Positions 27,086 through 36,607 of a DNA stretch of 64,000 nt are shown piece after piece. The DNA is from Pseudorhizobium tarimense (lineage in GTDB: Bacteria > Pseudomonadota > Alphaproteobacteria > Rhizobiales > Rhizobiaceae). The notes under the pieces were generated by a model. That model was not told where the DNA came from and ran no database searches. It saw nothing but the letters and a program-made list of their open reading frames with translations. Where the stretch lies: the NCBI RefSeq assembly GCF_022968135.1, contig NZ_JALJRA010000013.1:85420-149419 (forward strand). Reading direction: 5' to 3'. Position 1 is the first letter of the stretch. Each line of letters starts with the position of its first letter. A program made the position numbers and the translations under genes.

Positions 27086-27329
27086 CCGTCTTTAGGTCGT
27101 CTTCCGCTGCCTTGAAGAAGGTGCTGGAGCGGTTGTCGGTGAGAAGGATCGGCGTGCCGTCGGCCCCGAACAATGCCCACAGGTCCAGATTCGGATCCAT
27201 GTCCGGTGCTTCGGGGAAGCATCGGGAAACGTCTTCGGAGCGGATCTTGCGAATATAGCCAACTTCTCCGGCGCCAAGATGGGCAAGTTCGGACAGCGTC
27301 AGCTGCGTGTTCGCTTCTTTGAGGAGCAT
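27072..27329 (-). CDS. DUF1150 family protein
   Basis: 85-residue protein of the alphaproteobacterial DUF1150 family: [15 protein letters not shown], then [18 protein letters not shown]. No catalytic motif, signal peptide or membrane segment. Function unknown. ATG 27329 is chosen because a GGAGG site lies six bases upstream; ATG 27344 would add five residues but lacks a site. It is 48 bases downstream of the small heat-shock gene on the same strand, so the two are probably cotranscribed. Confidence 0.8.
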   Translation of the reverse strand: MLLKEANTQLTLSELAHLGAGEVGYIRKIRSEDVSRCFPEAPDMDPNLDLWALFGADGTPILLTDNRSSTFFKAAEDDLKTVSLH

Positions 27330-27377
27330 TCCAGCCTCCAACATTGAGGGGCACAACGACGATGATGTCGTTGCAGC

Positions 27378-27806
27378 CTACTTTGAGACGGAAATGTTAA
27401 TTTTTCGCACCATGCGCGCCGGTTCAGGGCGGATCAGGTCCACGGACAGCAGGCCGTTCTTCAGCACAGCGCCAGCCACTTGCATTCCATCCGCCAGCAC
27501 GAACATGCGCTGGAACTGCCGAGCTGCAATCCCGCGATAGAGATAGTCGCAATCCGGCTGGTCGAGCTGCTTGCCCCGGATCACCAGCTGGTTTTCCTCG
27601 ACCGTTACGTCAAGCTCGCTTTCGCCGAATCCGGCCACTGCAAGGGTAATTCGGAGCCGCTCCGGATCTTCTGCCGACGTGCCGGTAATTCGCTCGATGT
27701 TATAGGGAGGATAGCCGTCATTGGCCTTCGCCAAACGCTCCAGCGTCTTCTCCATGGCGTCGAACCCGAGGAGCAGGGGGCTCGCAAACGGTGTGATGCG
27801 GCTCAT
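27378..27806 (-). CDS. Small heat-shock protein (Hsp20/IbpA family)
   Basis: 142 residues: a short N-terminal arm, an alpha-crystallin domain (about 30-125; YNIERI to the signature AGAVLKNGLLSVDLIRPEP) and a short tail. Such proteins bind unfolding proteins without ATP. ATG 27806 is preceded by AAGGAC, which can pair with an upstream strand to form a ROSE-like thermometer hairpin. A longer frame upstream is not coding. DUF1150 follows. Confidence 0.9.
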   Translation of the reverse strand: MSRITPFASPLLLGFDAMEKTLERLAKANDGYPPYNIERITGTSAEDPERLRITLAVAGFGESELDVTVEENQLVIRGKQLDQPDCDYLYRGIAARQFQRMFVLADGMQVAGAVLKNGLLSVDLIRPEPARMVRKINISVSK

Positions 27807-27811
27807 CTGAA

Positions 27812-27830
27812 AGTCCTTGTAGAAGCGACT
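27812..27830 (-). promoter_or_regulatory. ROSE-like RNA thermometer core before hsp20
   Basis: In the mRNA, GUCGCUU pairs with the ribosome site AAGGAC across a CUAC loop, with the middle G left unpaired. This is the U(U/C)GCU-against-Shine-Dalgarno arrangement of ROSE elements, which control small heat-shock genes in many rhizobia. The leader further upstream (to about 27895) is GC-rich and can form more stems. Fold inferred by eye. Confidence 0.6.
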
Positions 27831-27978
27831 ACGACACCGGCCCGTCAGACGGCGCCGTGCCTTCGGCAATATGGGAACAGCCGCACCTGATCGCAAGCCG
27901 TAGCGGCCTGAGCGCCAGCCATTGCCTCGCCTCGTCCTCGCGTGTAGCTAGGCCGGCACCACAATGCGGAAGGGTGAC

Positions 27979-28923
27979 ATGGCAGAGCGCAGGAAGATCA
28001 TCATCGATACCGATCCCGGCCAGGACGACGCGGCAGCCATCATGCTGGCCTTTGCGAGTCTCGATGAACTCGAGGTGCTGGGGCTCTCAGCCGTCGCAGG
28101 CAATGTGCCGCTAGAGCTGACGAGCCGCAACGTCCGGATCGTCTGCGAACTCTGCGGACGCGGCGATGCGCTGGTCTACGAGGGGGCCAGACAGCCGCTC
28201 TCGCGCCAATTGGTGACCGCCGAGCATGTCCATGGTCGCACGGGATTGGACGGTGCCGAGCTGCCGGAGCCGACGATGACGGTGCAGCCGAAGCACGCGG
28301 CCGACTTCATTGTCGAAACGATCATGCGCGAGCCTACCGGCACCGTCACGCTCTGCACGCTGGGAGCACTCACCAACGTCGCGCTTGCCCTGCAGAAGGA
28401 ACCGGCCATTGCCGGTCGCGTGCAGGAACTAGTAATGATGGGCGGTGGCTTTTTCGAAGGCGGCAACATTACGCCTGCCGCCGAATTCAACATCTATGTC
28501 GATCCGGACGCTGCGGCGACCGTCTTCGCGTCGGGCATGCCGATCGTGATGATGCCGCTCGACGTCACCCATCAACTGCTGACCCGCAAGGATCGCGTGG
28601 CCAAGATCGCCGCACTCGGCACGCGTCCGGCTCAGGTGCTTGTCGATTGGCTGGCGTTCTTTGAGCGCTTCGACGAGGAGAAATACGGCTCCGACGGCGG
28701 GCCGCTGCATGACCCGACGGTAATTGCCTATCTCCTGAAGCCCGAACTCTTCTCCGGCCGTCACTGCAACGTGGAGATCGAGACCCAGTCGGAGCTGACG
28801 GTGGGAATGACGGTGGTCGACTGGTGGCGCGTCTCCGGACGCCAGCCCAACGCCATGGTCATGCGCCACGTCGACGCCGACGGCTTCTTTGATCTGCTGG
28901 CAGAGAGGGTTGGCCGCCTCTAG
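27979..28923 (+). CDS. Inosine-uridine-preferring nucleoside hydrolase
   Basis: 314 residues of the IU-nucleoside hydrolase family. The calcium site DTDPGQDD lies near residues 10-17, followed by the family blocks VTLCTLGALTNVALAL and MGGGFFEGGNITPAAEFNIYVDPDAA. It splits ribonucleosides into base and ribose. ATG 27979 is chosen over 27964 because GGAAGGG lies just upstream. It is convergent with a chemoreceptor gene, beyond which a ribokinase is encoded, a setting that suggests nucleoside salvage. Confidence 0.92.
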   Translation: MAERRKIIIDTDPGQDDAAAIMLAFASLDELEVLGLSAVAGNVPLELTSRNVRIVCELCGRGDALVYEGARQPLSRQLVTAEHVHGRTGLDGAELPEPTMTVQPKHAADFIVETIMREPTGTVTLCTLGALTNVALALQKEPAIAGRVQELVMMGGGFFEGGNITPAAEFNIYVDPDAAATVFASGMPIVMMPLDVTHQLLTRKDRVAKIAALGTRPAQVLVDWLAFFERFDEEKYGSDGGPLHDPTVIAYLLKPELFSGRHCNVEIETQSELTVGMTVVDWWRVSGRQPNAMVMRHVDADGFFDLLAERVGRL

Positions 28924-28933
28924 AAGATAGGGA

Positions 28934-28956
28934 GGCCGCCCTGTAGGCGGCCCCCT
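28934..28956. terminator. Hairpin between nucleoside hydrolase and chemoreceptor genes
   Basis: Perfect 7-bp stem GGCCGCC-CTGTA-GGCGGCC between convergent genes. No T-run follows on either strand, so termination is only probable. Confidence 0.4.
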
Positions 28957-28978
28957 TCATGAGACAGGTTGGTTCGGT

Positions 28979-31309
28979 TCAGAACTCTTCCCATTCACTG
29001 ACAGCAGCTGCCGCTGAAGCGTGAACCGCGGCCCTCGCCCTCGGTACTGAAGGCTGCGGCGCCGCGTGCATCTTTGCCCCGAGCTCACGAAGCGCTGCCG
29101 CGGGGACCGATGCCTTCTGTATCGTCGCACTGGATGTCCGGAAGCGGAAGACCAGTCTCTGCAGAGCTTCGGCATCGCCATTCAGTGTCATGCTCGCTGC
29201 GGTAGTTTCCTCGACCATTGCCGCATTCTGCTGCGTAACCTGATCCATCTGGTTCACCGCAGAGTTGATCTCCTTCAGTCCAGTTGCCTGCTCGCTTGCT
29301 GATGCAGAGATCTGACGGATCAGGCCGTTGATCTGCATCACCTGGATCGCGATCTTCTGAAGCGCGTCGCCGGCCTTTCCGACGAGTTCGACACCCTCGT
29401 CAACCTGATTGGTGGAAGTAGTGATCAGCGCCTTTATTTCCTTGGCGGCTGTGGCAGAACGCTGTGCCAGCTCGCGAACCTCCTGCGCCACGACGGCAAA
29501 GCCTTTACCCGCCTCGCCTGCACGGGCCGCCTCGACGCCGGCATTGAGCGCAAGCAGGTTCGTCTGGAAGGCAATTTCGTCGATAACGCCAATGATGCGG
29601 GAGATTTCCTGGGAGGAATGCGCGATACCCTGCATCGAGGCCACAGCCTTCTGCACAACCTCGCCCGACTTTTCTGCATCGCTGCAGGCGCGGTTTACGG
29701 TGTCGGCGGCAGAGCCGGCGTTCTCGGCACTGGAATTCACCTGCGCCGTCAGTTCGTTCAGTGCGGCAGCCGTCTCCTCCAGGCTGGCCGCCTGCTGTTC
29801 GGTACGACGAGAAAGATCCTCGGCGCTGTGGCTGATCTGGCGTGTGCCGTCACCAATGCTTACGACGGAATTGCTGACGCTTTGGATCGTTTCCTCAAGG
29901 CTCGCCAGCGCGGAATTGAAGTCCGCCTTCAGCTTTGCGTACTCGCCAGGGAAATCCTTATGGATACGGTAGGCGAGGTTGCCATTGGAGAGTTCGGAAA
30001 GCCCGTCGGCGAGCGTATTGACCACCTGGCGCTGCAGGTCTGCGGTTGCTTGACGCTCGTTCTCCGAGCGGCCGCGCTCGTCTTCGGCGGCTTGCCGGTG
30101 TTCCTCCGCTTCCGCCTGAACCCTTTGCGAATCTGCCAGAGCGAAGCGGAAGCCCTCCAGCGCCTTGGCGACCGCACCCGTCTCGTCTGTCCGGTCCTGG
30201 CCCTTTACCGGCTCGCCATACCTGCCCTCACTTAGTGCCTGGACGGAGCTGACCAAGCCCGCAAGCGGTCCGGCAACCATGGTGCGGGTCGCAAAATAGA
30301 GTGCAACGAAGACAGCGGAGAGAACAGCAATGCCCCCAAGGATCATGATTTGAGTCTGCTGGTTAACGGGGGCGGCCACGGCGCCGTGGGGAACGTCGAC
30401 CAAGACGATCCAGATGGTGTTCAAATCCGGCAGCGCGAAGGGATATACCACACGGTCAAACGGCGGATGCCCGTCATAGCTGAGGTCGCGGATCAGGCCT
30501 GGTGTCTGGTTTGTCAGCGCCGTCTTGATCGCCTCGTGGCCGGTGCCGTCGTAGGGCTTCATCAGGAGGTCCGCGATCGGAGCCACAATCCAGCTGCCGC
30601 TTTGCGAGAGAAGGGTTACCCTACCGTCGCCGAAGGGGCGCAATGCGGTCAGTTTCTTCGACAGTGCCGCCAGGGAGACGTCGACACCCGAGACACCAAT
30701 GAGCTGACCCTCTGACAGAACAGGATAGGCAATCGAAGTCATCGCGGTATTCTCGCCAGTAGAACTTTCCGTATAGGGACTGGTCAACGCTCCTTTCAGA
30801 GACGTCGCAGCAAGTCGGTACCACTCCGCCTCGACATCGACGTTGAAGGTGCTGAACGCGATCTTGCCATCCTTGTCCTTGGTCCAGTACGGCGTGAACT
30901 CGCCATTCTTGTTTCCACCAAGCTCCAGATTTCCCGCGGCCTCGCTGTTCAGGCCGTCGAAGCTGCCGGGCTTTTCGGCAAACCAGCTGCCGAAGGCAAA
31001 GACGTTCTGCTGCAAATTGGCCTGAAGCAGGTCCAAGTAGCCCTTGCGGTCAAGGGACTTTGTTTCGTGCGCTCTGCCAATTGTCCCCGCCATCGTGCGG
31101 GCCGCTCCGGCCAGCTGGCCGATTTCAGCAGCGATGTCATTGGCAATGGCCCTCGCTTCCGTTTGAGCCTGGTTCATGGTGAGTTCTGAAACTCGGTTCC
31201 TCGTCTGCGAGATCATCACAAGGTTTGAGATAAGAAGCACAATCGCAATGGCGACGCCGGTCACCAGGATGAGCTTCGTTGAGAGTGATTTCGTTTTCCA
31301 CAGCAGCAT
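28979..31309 (-). CDS. Methyl-accepting chemotaxis protein with dCache-type sensor
   Basis: 776 residues: TM1 (about 12-32), a periplasmic double-Cache-type domain (about 35-310), TM2 (about 320-342), HAMP, and the cytoplasmic signalling domain with the hairpin tip [24 protein letters not shown] (shown shortened by motif: [20 protein letters not shown]). The C-terminus EWEEF is a tether for the CheR/CheB adaptation enzymes. The sensor has WY in the ligand region but not the RxWY of the amino-acid-binding motif, so the ligand is unknown. The gene lies between a nucleoside hydrolase and a ribokinase gene, which makes a nucleoside or sugar ligand a fair guess. Confidence 0.93.
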   Translation of the reverse strand: MLLWKTKSLSTKLILVTGVAIAIVLLISNLVMISQTRNRVSELTMNQAQTEARAIANDIAAEIGQLAGAARTMAGTIGRAHETKSLDRKGYLDLLQANLQQNVFAFGSWFAEKPGSFDGLNSEAAGNLELGGNKNGEFTPYWTKDKDGKIAFSTFNVDVEAEWYRLAATSLKGALTSPYTESSTGENTAMTSIAYPVLSEGQLIGVSGVDVSLAALSKKLTALRPFGDGRVTLLSQSGSWIVAPIADLLMKPYDGTGHEAIKTALTNQTPGLIRDLSYDGHPPFDRVVYPFALPDLNTIWIVLVDVPHGAVAAPVNQQTQIMILGGIAVLSAVFVALYFATRTMVAGPLAGLVSSVQALSEGRYGEPVKGQDRTDETGAVAKALEGFRFALADSQRVQAEAEEHRQAAEDERGRSENERQATADLQRQVVNTLADGLSELSNGNLAYRIHKDFPGEYAKLKADFNSALASLEETIQSVSNSVVSIGDGTRQISHSAEDLSRRTEQQAASLEETAAALNELTAQVNSSAENAGSAADTVNRACSDAEKSGEVVQKAVASMQGIAHSSQEISRIIGVIDEIAFQTNLLALNAGVEAARAGEAGKGFAVVAQEVRELAQRSATAAKEIKALITTSTNQVDEGVELVGKAGDALQKIAIQVMQINGLIRQISASASEQATGLKEINSAVNQMDQVTQQNAAMVEETTAASMTLNGDAEALQRLVFRFRTSSATIQKASVPAAALRELGAKMHAAPQPSVPRARAAVHASAAAAVSEWEEF

Positions 31310-31467
31310 TGTCGCCTCGAAGATTTACGCAGGGCCATGCCGTTGACGGCGGGGATGCGTCCCCTCATAGGACGAGGCGCGGCAAGGGCAGCCAAAGGCC
31401 GCAGCCGCTGCGACGGTATCCCGCGTCCATTAATTTTGAATAAAATCTATGGTTCTGCGTCGGCGGC

Positions 31468-32367
31468 TCAGAGCCGCGCCGCAACCTCATCTGCAGTCGG
31501 AATTGCTGGCTGGGCGCCTGGCTTGAGGCAGGCGAGCGAGCCGGCGACGGCGGCGCACCGGAGCGCATCCTGGAATGCGCGGCCCGCGTCCAGCCCCGCT
31601 GCCAGATAGCCGCAGAACGTGTCTCCGGCACCGACGGTGTCCAGCGGCGTGATCTTCAGGCCATGGACCTTGTACAGTTGGCCCTCGCGCGCCGCGATGA
31701 CGCCGGCGGCTCCAAGCGTGATGATGAAGGTTTGACCGGTCTGCTCTTGCATCGTCCGCAGGGCTTCTTCCCTCTCCGATGGGCTCATCTCGGTGCCTCC
31801 GATCAGCAGCTCGAACTCGGTCTCGTTTGCGATGACCACATCCGCCAGCTTCGCCAGCCGCGCGGCATCATCGGTCAGCGGTGCGGTGTTGAGGATTGAG
31901 GTCACGCCCTTCGCCTTCGCCGCGACAAGCGCCGCCTCGACCGAACCGGCGGGAATCTCGAGCTGAAGCATCAGTACGTCCTCTGGACCCATCGCCTCGA
32001 TTGCGTAACGCGCCTGCGCCTGGCTGACGGTGCCGTTGGCAGCAGGTACGACGGCGATCATGTTCTCGCCCGTGCTGCCGACGAGGATGAGAGCAGTACC
32101 CGTTGGACCGTCCACCCTAGCAACGGAGCTGAGATCAACCCCTTGCTGGTCCAGGAGCGCGAGAGCTGGCCCGGCAAATTCATCCTTGCCGACAGCGCCG
32201 ACCATCCGTACGTCGCTTCCTGCCCGTTGCGCCGCAAGCGCCTGGTTTGCTCCCTTGCCTCCGGCCGCTGTCGAAAAGCCTGTCCCGGCAACCGTTTCGC
32301 CCGGTTCGGGAAGGCGGGTGGTGGTGGCAATCAAGTCCATATTGATGGAGCCGAGGACGGTAATCAT
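31468..32367 (-). CDS. rbsK: Ribokinase
   Basis: 299-residue PfkB-family kinase. It starts with the sugar-binding NMDLIATTTRLPEPGET, then GAANQALAAQR-type region (GGKGANQALAAQRAG), and ends with the anion-hole motif DTVGAGDTFCGYLAAGLD containing the catalytic Asp. It phosphorylates D-ribose to ribose 5-phosphate in the cytoplasm. Close to a nucleoside hydrolase gene it would complete the recovery of ribose from nucleosides. Same strand as rmuC, 50 bases downstream of it. Confidence 0.92.
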   Translation of the reverse strand: MITVLGSINMDLIATTTRLPEPGETVAGTGFSTAAGGKGANQALAAQRAGSDVRMVGAVGKDEFAGPALALLDQQGVDLSSVARVDGPTGTALILVGSTGENMIAVVPAANGTVSQAQARYAIEAMGPEDVLMLQLEIPAGSVEAALVAAKAKGVTSILNTAPLTDDAARLAKLADVVIANETEFELLIGGTEMSPSEREEALRTMQEQTGQTFIITLGAAGVIAAREGQLYKVHGLKITPLDTVGAGDTFCGYLAAGLDAGRAFQDALRCAAVAGSLACLKPGAQPAIPTADEVAARL

Positions 32368-32417
32368 GAAGTACTCTCTTTGCGTCGCCTAAACGGTGGC
32401 GACACTGCCCGAGGCGC

Positions 32418-33620
32418 TCACTCCTCGTCAACAACCCGCAGCTTCAGCAGACCGGTGCGGCTCTCCACCGCCCGCGGCAGTTCGCGGTCGTCCGGCGTGG
32501 CGACATCGCGCGCCTGTTCGAGCTCCAGGGCTTCGATCTTCGCACCGCGCCTCACGAGCTTGTCCGAAGAGGTGAGGATCTGCTCCACGTCCCGCTGCGC
32601 CGCCAGGAAATGCCCCTGCAGCTTTCGCGTCCGCTCGTCGAGCCGTGACAGATCCTCCATCAGCAGCGCCACTTCTCCCTGGATCAGATGTGCCTGCTCG
32701 CGCATGCGCTGGTCTTTCAGTACCCCCTGGATGACCTGGATCGACAGCATCAGAAGCGACGGCGAGACGATGACGATCCGGGAGCGCTGCGCTTTCTGCA
32801 CCACCGCATCGAAATGCTCATGGATCTCAGCAAAGATGGATTCTGATGGCACGAACAGGAAAGCCATCTCCTGCGTTTCGCCATTGATCAGGTACTTGTC
32901 CGCGATGTCACGAATGTGCACCTCCAGGTCCCTGCGAAACTGCGCGGCCGCTGCCTTGCGCGCTTCAGGCACCGTAGCCTCGCGGATTCTGTTCCACGCC
33001 TCCAGCGGAAACTTCGCGTCGATTGCGAGCGGCGGAGCGCCGTTCGGCATCCGGATCAGACAGTCCGGCCGCTTTCCGTTGGAAAGCTGCGCCTGGAATT
33101 CATAGGCTCGCAGTGGGAGCCCGTCCGCGACGATTGCCTCCATCCGTCCTTGGCCGAAGGCGCCACGGGTCTGCTTGTTGGACAGGATCGCCTGCAAGCC
33201 GACAACGTCCTTGGCGAGCGTCTGGATGTTGTTCTGCGCCGCATCGATGACAGCAAGTCGCTCCTGCAGGAGCCGCAGGTTTTCGTGCGTCGTCTTCGTC
33301 TGCTCGGTAATCGTGCTGCCGAGCCGCTGGCTCATGCCGTCGAGGCGCTGGTTGACCGCGACGTTGAGTTCGGATTGTCGCTGCGACAGCGTTTCCGTCA
33401 TGTGGGCCAGCCGGCCCTGCATTTCCGCCTGGGCCCGCATCAGTTCCGCAAGGCGTGCCTCCGACTGCGCCGCCTGGCGCGAAAGCTCGGCACGTCGCCT
33501 CCGAGAGGTCAGGCCGACAAGAAACGCAATGGCCAAGAGAGCAAGGCCCCCAAGTGCCGCGAGACCTGCGGGATGCGAAGCGCTATCGAGAAGGCGGGAA
33601 AGGGAGGTAGAGCTATCCAT
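32418..33620 (-). CDS. rmuC: DNA recombination protein RmuC homologue
   Basis: 400 residues. An N-terminal membrane anchor (about 18-36), a long coiled coil (about 45-150) and the RmuC nuclease-like domain (about 165-365; LPLRAYEFQAQLSNGKRPDCLIR, PLAIDAKFPLEAWNR, EMAFLFVPSESIFAE - each a separate motif). RmuC limits inversions between short inverted repeats in E. coli; the reaction is not settled. Divergent from def. Confidence 0.9.
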   Translation of the reverse strand: MDSSTSLSRLLDSASHPAGLAALGGLALLAIAFLVGLTSRRRRAELSRQAAQSEARLAELMRAQAEMQGRLAHMTETLSQRQSELNVAVNQRLDGMSQRLGSTITEQTKTTHENLRLLQERLAVIDAAQNNIQTLAKDVVGLQAILSNKQTRGAFGQGRMEAIVADGLPLRAYEFQAQLSNGKRPDCLIRMPNGAPPLAIDAKFPLEAWNRIREATVPEARKAAAAQFRRDLEVHIRDIADKYLINGETQEMAFLFVPSESIFAEIHEHFDAVVQKAQRSRIVIVSPSLLMLSIQVIQGVLKDQRMREQAHLIQGEVALLMEDLSRLDERTRKLQGHFLAAQRDVEQILTSSDKLVRRGAKIEALELEQARDVATPDDRELPRAVESRTGLLKLRVVDEE

Positions 33621-33746
33621 GGCGCGAACACTAGCAGATATTTTCTGGCGCGATAGATCAAAGGGTGAACATTGTGGGAAGGAAGCTTCCGGTCTCCTCG
33701 CTGCAATCCTGTTCCATCACCGAAAAAGATGCGCTATGGGAGGCGC

Positions 33747-34262
33747 ATGACGATCAAGCCTCTTATCATCCTTCCCGATCCGCTCCTTCGCCAGGTTTCC
33801 AAGCCGGTGGAGCAGGTCGATTCTGAAATCGCGCGTCTCGCCGACGACATGCTCGAAACCATGTACGATGCCCCCGGCATCGGCCTGGCCGCTATCCAGA
33901 TCGGCGTGCCGCGGCGCATGCTGGTGATCGACGTCTCCAAGGAGGATGAAGGCAAGAAGCCTCTGGTCTTCATCAATCCTGAGATCATCGCCTCTTCGGA
34001 CGAGCGTTCGGTCTATGAAGAAGGCTGTCTCTCGATTCCGGATTACTATGCCGAGGTCGAGCGCCCGGCGACGGTCACCGTCAACTTCGTCGACCGCGAG
34101 GGGAAAGAGCAGACGATCGAGGCAGATGGACTGCTGGCCACCTGCTTGCAGCACGAGATCGACCACCTCAACGGGGTTCTCTTTATCGACCATATCTCGC
34201 GGCTGAAGCGGGAAATGGTGATCAAGAAGTTCACCAAGGCAGCACGCTCGCGCACGGCCTGA
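33747..34262 (+). CDS. def: Peptide deformylase
   Basis: 171-residue metalloenzyme removing the formyl group from new proteins. All three motifs are intact: [18 protein letters not shown] and QHEIDHLNG, giving the Cys and two His that bind the metal and the catalytic Glu. The frame is open to 33672, but ATG 33747 has a GGGAGG site and starts the conserved [12 protein letters not shown]. It pairs with fmt, 54 bases downstream, which adds the formyl group to the initiator tRNA. Confidence 0.95.
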   Translation: MTIKPLIILPDPLLRQVSKPVEQVDSEIARLADDMLETMYDAPGIGLAAIQIGVPRRMLVIDVSKEDEGKKPLVFINPEIIASSDERSVYEEGCLSIPDYYAEVERPATVTVNFVDREGKEQTIEADGLLATCLQHEIDHLNGVLFIDHISRLKREMVIKKFTKAARSRTA

Positions 34263-34316
34263 ACGGCAGCCAAGGTGGTGCGGCAGGCCAGTCGCAAGAG
34301 AGAAGACAGGATCGCC

Positions 34317-35252
34317 ATGACGCTCCGCATCATCTTCATGGGAACGCCGGAGTTCTCCGTCCCGACGCTCCGGGCACTGAAGGAGGCGGGTCACGAGATC
34401 GTCGCCGTGTACAGCCAGCCGCCGCGGCCCGGCGGACGCCGGGGCCTTGATCTGCAGAAATCCCCGGTTCACCAGGCGGCCGAGCTTCTCGGCATTCCGG
34501 TTTTCATCCCGTTGAATTTCAAGGACGAGGCGGACCGCGAACAATTCCGGCTGCTGAACGCCGATGTCGCGGTGGTCGTTGCCTACGGTCTCCTTCTGCC
34601 GGAGGCCATCCTCAATGGTACGAGGCTCGGCTGCTACAACGGCCATGCGTCGCTGTTGCCGCGCTGGCGCGGTGCCGCCCCGATACAGCGAGCGATCATG
34701 GCCGGCGACAAGAAGACCGGCATGATGATCATGAAGATGGAGAAGGGCCTGGACACCGGCCCGATCGCCGTCGCGCGCGAAGTTGCCATTGGAGAGAATA
34801 CAACGGCTGGCGAGCTCCACGACCAGTTGATGCTGGTCGGCGGACGCGCCATGGTCGAGGCGATGGAGAAGCTTGAAGCCCGCGACCTGCCGCTTACGCC
34901 GCAGCCGGAGGAGGGGGTGCTCTACGCCTCCAAGATCGACAAGAGCGAGACGCGGATCGACTTCGCCCGCGCAGCCTCCGATGTGCACAATCACATCCGT
35001 GGTCTTTCGCCCTTCCCAGGCGCCTGGTTCGAGGTGGAGATCAACGGACGGTCAGAACGGGTGAAGGTTCTGACGTCGGAGCTGGCCGAAGCGGAGGGCG
35101 AAGCGGGCACAGTGCTGGATGATAGTCTGACCATTGCCTGCGGCAGCGCCTCGGTGCGGCTTGTTCGTTTGCAGAAGGCCGGCGGTAAGCCGCTTGCCTC
35201 CGCCGATTTTCTTCGCGGCACGCCGCTGCCTGCCGGCACGAGGCTTGGCTGA
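34317..35252 (+). CDS. fmt: Methionyl-tRNA formyltransferase
   Basis: 311 residues: an N-terminal formyltransferase domain with the folate-site motifs ([33 protein letters not shown]), and a C-terminal tRNA-binding domain from about 205. It formylates Met-tRNA(fMet). ATG 34317 matches the conserved start; an in-frame GTG lies 42 bases upstream. The stop TGA shares its A with the truA ATG. Confidence 0.95.
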   Translation: MTLRIIFMGTPEFSVPTLRALKEAGHEIVAVYSQPPRPGGRRGLDLQKSPVHQAAELLGIPVFIPLNFKDEADREQFRLLNADVAVVVAYGLLLPEAILNGTRLGCYNGHASLLPRWRGAAPIQRAIMAGDKKTGMMIMKMEKGLDTGPIAVAREVAIGENTTAGELHDQLMLVGGRAMVEAMEKLEARDLPLTPQPEEGVLYASKIDKSETRIDFARAASDVHNHIRGLSPFPGAWFEVEINGRSERVKVLTSELAEAEGEAGTVLDDSLTIACGSASVRLVRLQKAGGKPLASADFLRGTPLPAGTRLG

Positions 35253-36007
35253 TGCCACGCTTCCGCATGACCGTGGAATATGACGGCACATCCTATGTCG
35301 GCTGGCAGATGCAGGAGAACGGCCATTCGGTCCAGGCGGCCCTGCAGAATGCAATCCTGTCGCTGACCGGCGAAACTGTGTCCATCCGCGGCGCCGGACG
35401 CACCGACTCCGGCGTCCATGCGACGGGTCAGGTCGTTCACGCAGACCTGTCCCGGGACTGGAAGCCTTACACGCTGCGCAATGCGCTGAACGCGCACCTG
35501 GGAATGGCAGGCGAGAAGGTCGCCATCGTCGATGCCAAGGCGGTCGACGAGAGCTTCAATGCACGCTTCTCTGCGATTAAGCGACACTATCTCTACCGCA
35601 TCATCAATCGTCCCGCACCCCTGGCGCTCGAGGCGAATCGTGCATGGTGGGTGCCGAAGGTCCTAGACCACGAAGCGATGCACGCCGCAGCCCAGATGCT
35701 GGTCGGGCACCACGACTTCACCACCTTCCGCTCCGCCCACTGCCAGGCGACGAGCCCGGTCCGAACACTCGACCGACTAGACGTGAGACGAGAGGGAGAT
35801 CTCATAGAGATCCGCGCCTCCGCCCAAAGTTTCCTGCACAACCAGATCCGCTCTTTTGCTGGCACGCTGAAGCTGGCTGGAGAAGGGAAGATGTCGCCGG
35901 AAGACGTCAGGGCGGCGCTAGAAGCCAGGGATCGCATGCGCTGTGGCCCGGTTGCGCCGCCGGAAGGCCTCTACTTCATGAAGGTCGATTATCCGGGCGA
36001 CATGTAA
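35252..36007 (+). CDS. truA: tRNA pseudouridine(38-40) synthase
   Basis: 251-residue pseudouridine synthase. It starts [19 protein letters not shown], and the catalytic aspartate lies in [13 protein letters not shown] near residue 52. It modifies U38-U40 of several tRNAs. Third gene of def-fmt-truA with a one-base overlap to fmt. It is convergent, 3 bases apart, with the membrane-protein gene on the other strand. Confidence 0.95.
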   Translation: MPRFRMTVEYDGTSYVGWQMQENGHSVQAALQNAILSLTGETVSIRGAGRTDSGVHATGQVVHADLSRDWKPYTLRNALNAHLGMAGEKVAIVDAKAVDESFNARFSAIKRHYLYRIINRPAPLALEANRAWWVPKVLDHEAMHAAAQMLVGHHDFTTFRSAHCQATSPVRTLDRLDVRREGDLIEIRASAQSFLHNQIRSFAGTLKLAGEGKMSPEDVRAALEARDRMRCGPVAPPEGLYFMKVDYPGDM

Positions 36008-36010
36008 GGA

Positions 36011-36607
36011 TCAGCCGGGGTAGATCCCGAGGAAGCGCTCCAGCGTGTCCGACAGGAGCATCGTAGGCACGATCAGCACCATGGTCAGCGTCGCGACCAT
36101 CAGCGGGTGCGGGCCGCAGATCATCCGAAAGATCCTGGAGATCGAAAAGATCAGCGTGAGCATCAGGAAGAGCCAGAGCAGCGACAGGATGCCGGTCGCT
36201 CCGGGAGAAAGGATCAGCAGCAGGCTGAGCAGGCCGTAGGCATAGGAGAAGGGCACGGAAAGCCAGTTCACCGCCACGACCATGGCGTAATACTTCCGAC
36301 CCAGCGAAAGCCCCCAGGCCAGGAAGCCGATCAGGATCAGCGGGATGAGCCAGTTGGCAAGCTCCAGCATGGCGAGGCGGAAGAAAAAGATGCCGCCGAG
36401 TTCGGTGTCGCTTGGCATGCCGTGCAGGTAGAGCATGCGCCACCAGAACCAGGAGACCGCCATCGCCGGCAGGCACCAGACAAAGGCCCAAAAGGACCGC
36501 ATCAGTCCGCGGTCAGAAATATCCAGTCGCTTCAGTCCGGCAGCATCGCCGTGGACGAGAAGCAGAAGACCTGAAAGGTAAAGCTTGACCTCAAGCAGCC
36601 CGGGCAT
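36011..36607 (-). CDS. Conserved membrane protein of unknown function
   Basis: 198 residues with about five hydrophobic segments (near 40-60, 75-98, 105-130, 135-158, 170-188), rich in Leu and Trp. I do not recognise a named family; it resembles small Yip1-like or uncharacterised rhizobial membrane proteins. The ATG lies 17 bases inside the end of dapE on the same strand, so its translation is probably coupled to the lysine/peptidoglycan precursor gene. No signal of a broken gene. Confidence 0.7.
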   Translation of the reverse strand: MPGLLEVKLYLSGLLLLVHGDAAGLKRLDISDRGLMRSFWAFVWCLPAMAVSWFWWRMLYLHGMPSDTELGGIFFFRLAMLELANWLIPLILIGFLAWGLSLGRKYYAMVVAVNWLSVPFSYAYGLLSLLLILSPGATGILSLLWLFLMLTLIFSISRIFRMICGPHPLMVATLTMVLIVPTMLLSDTLERFLGIYPG

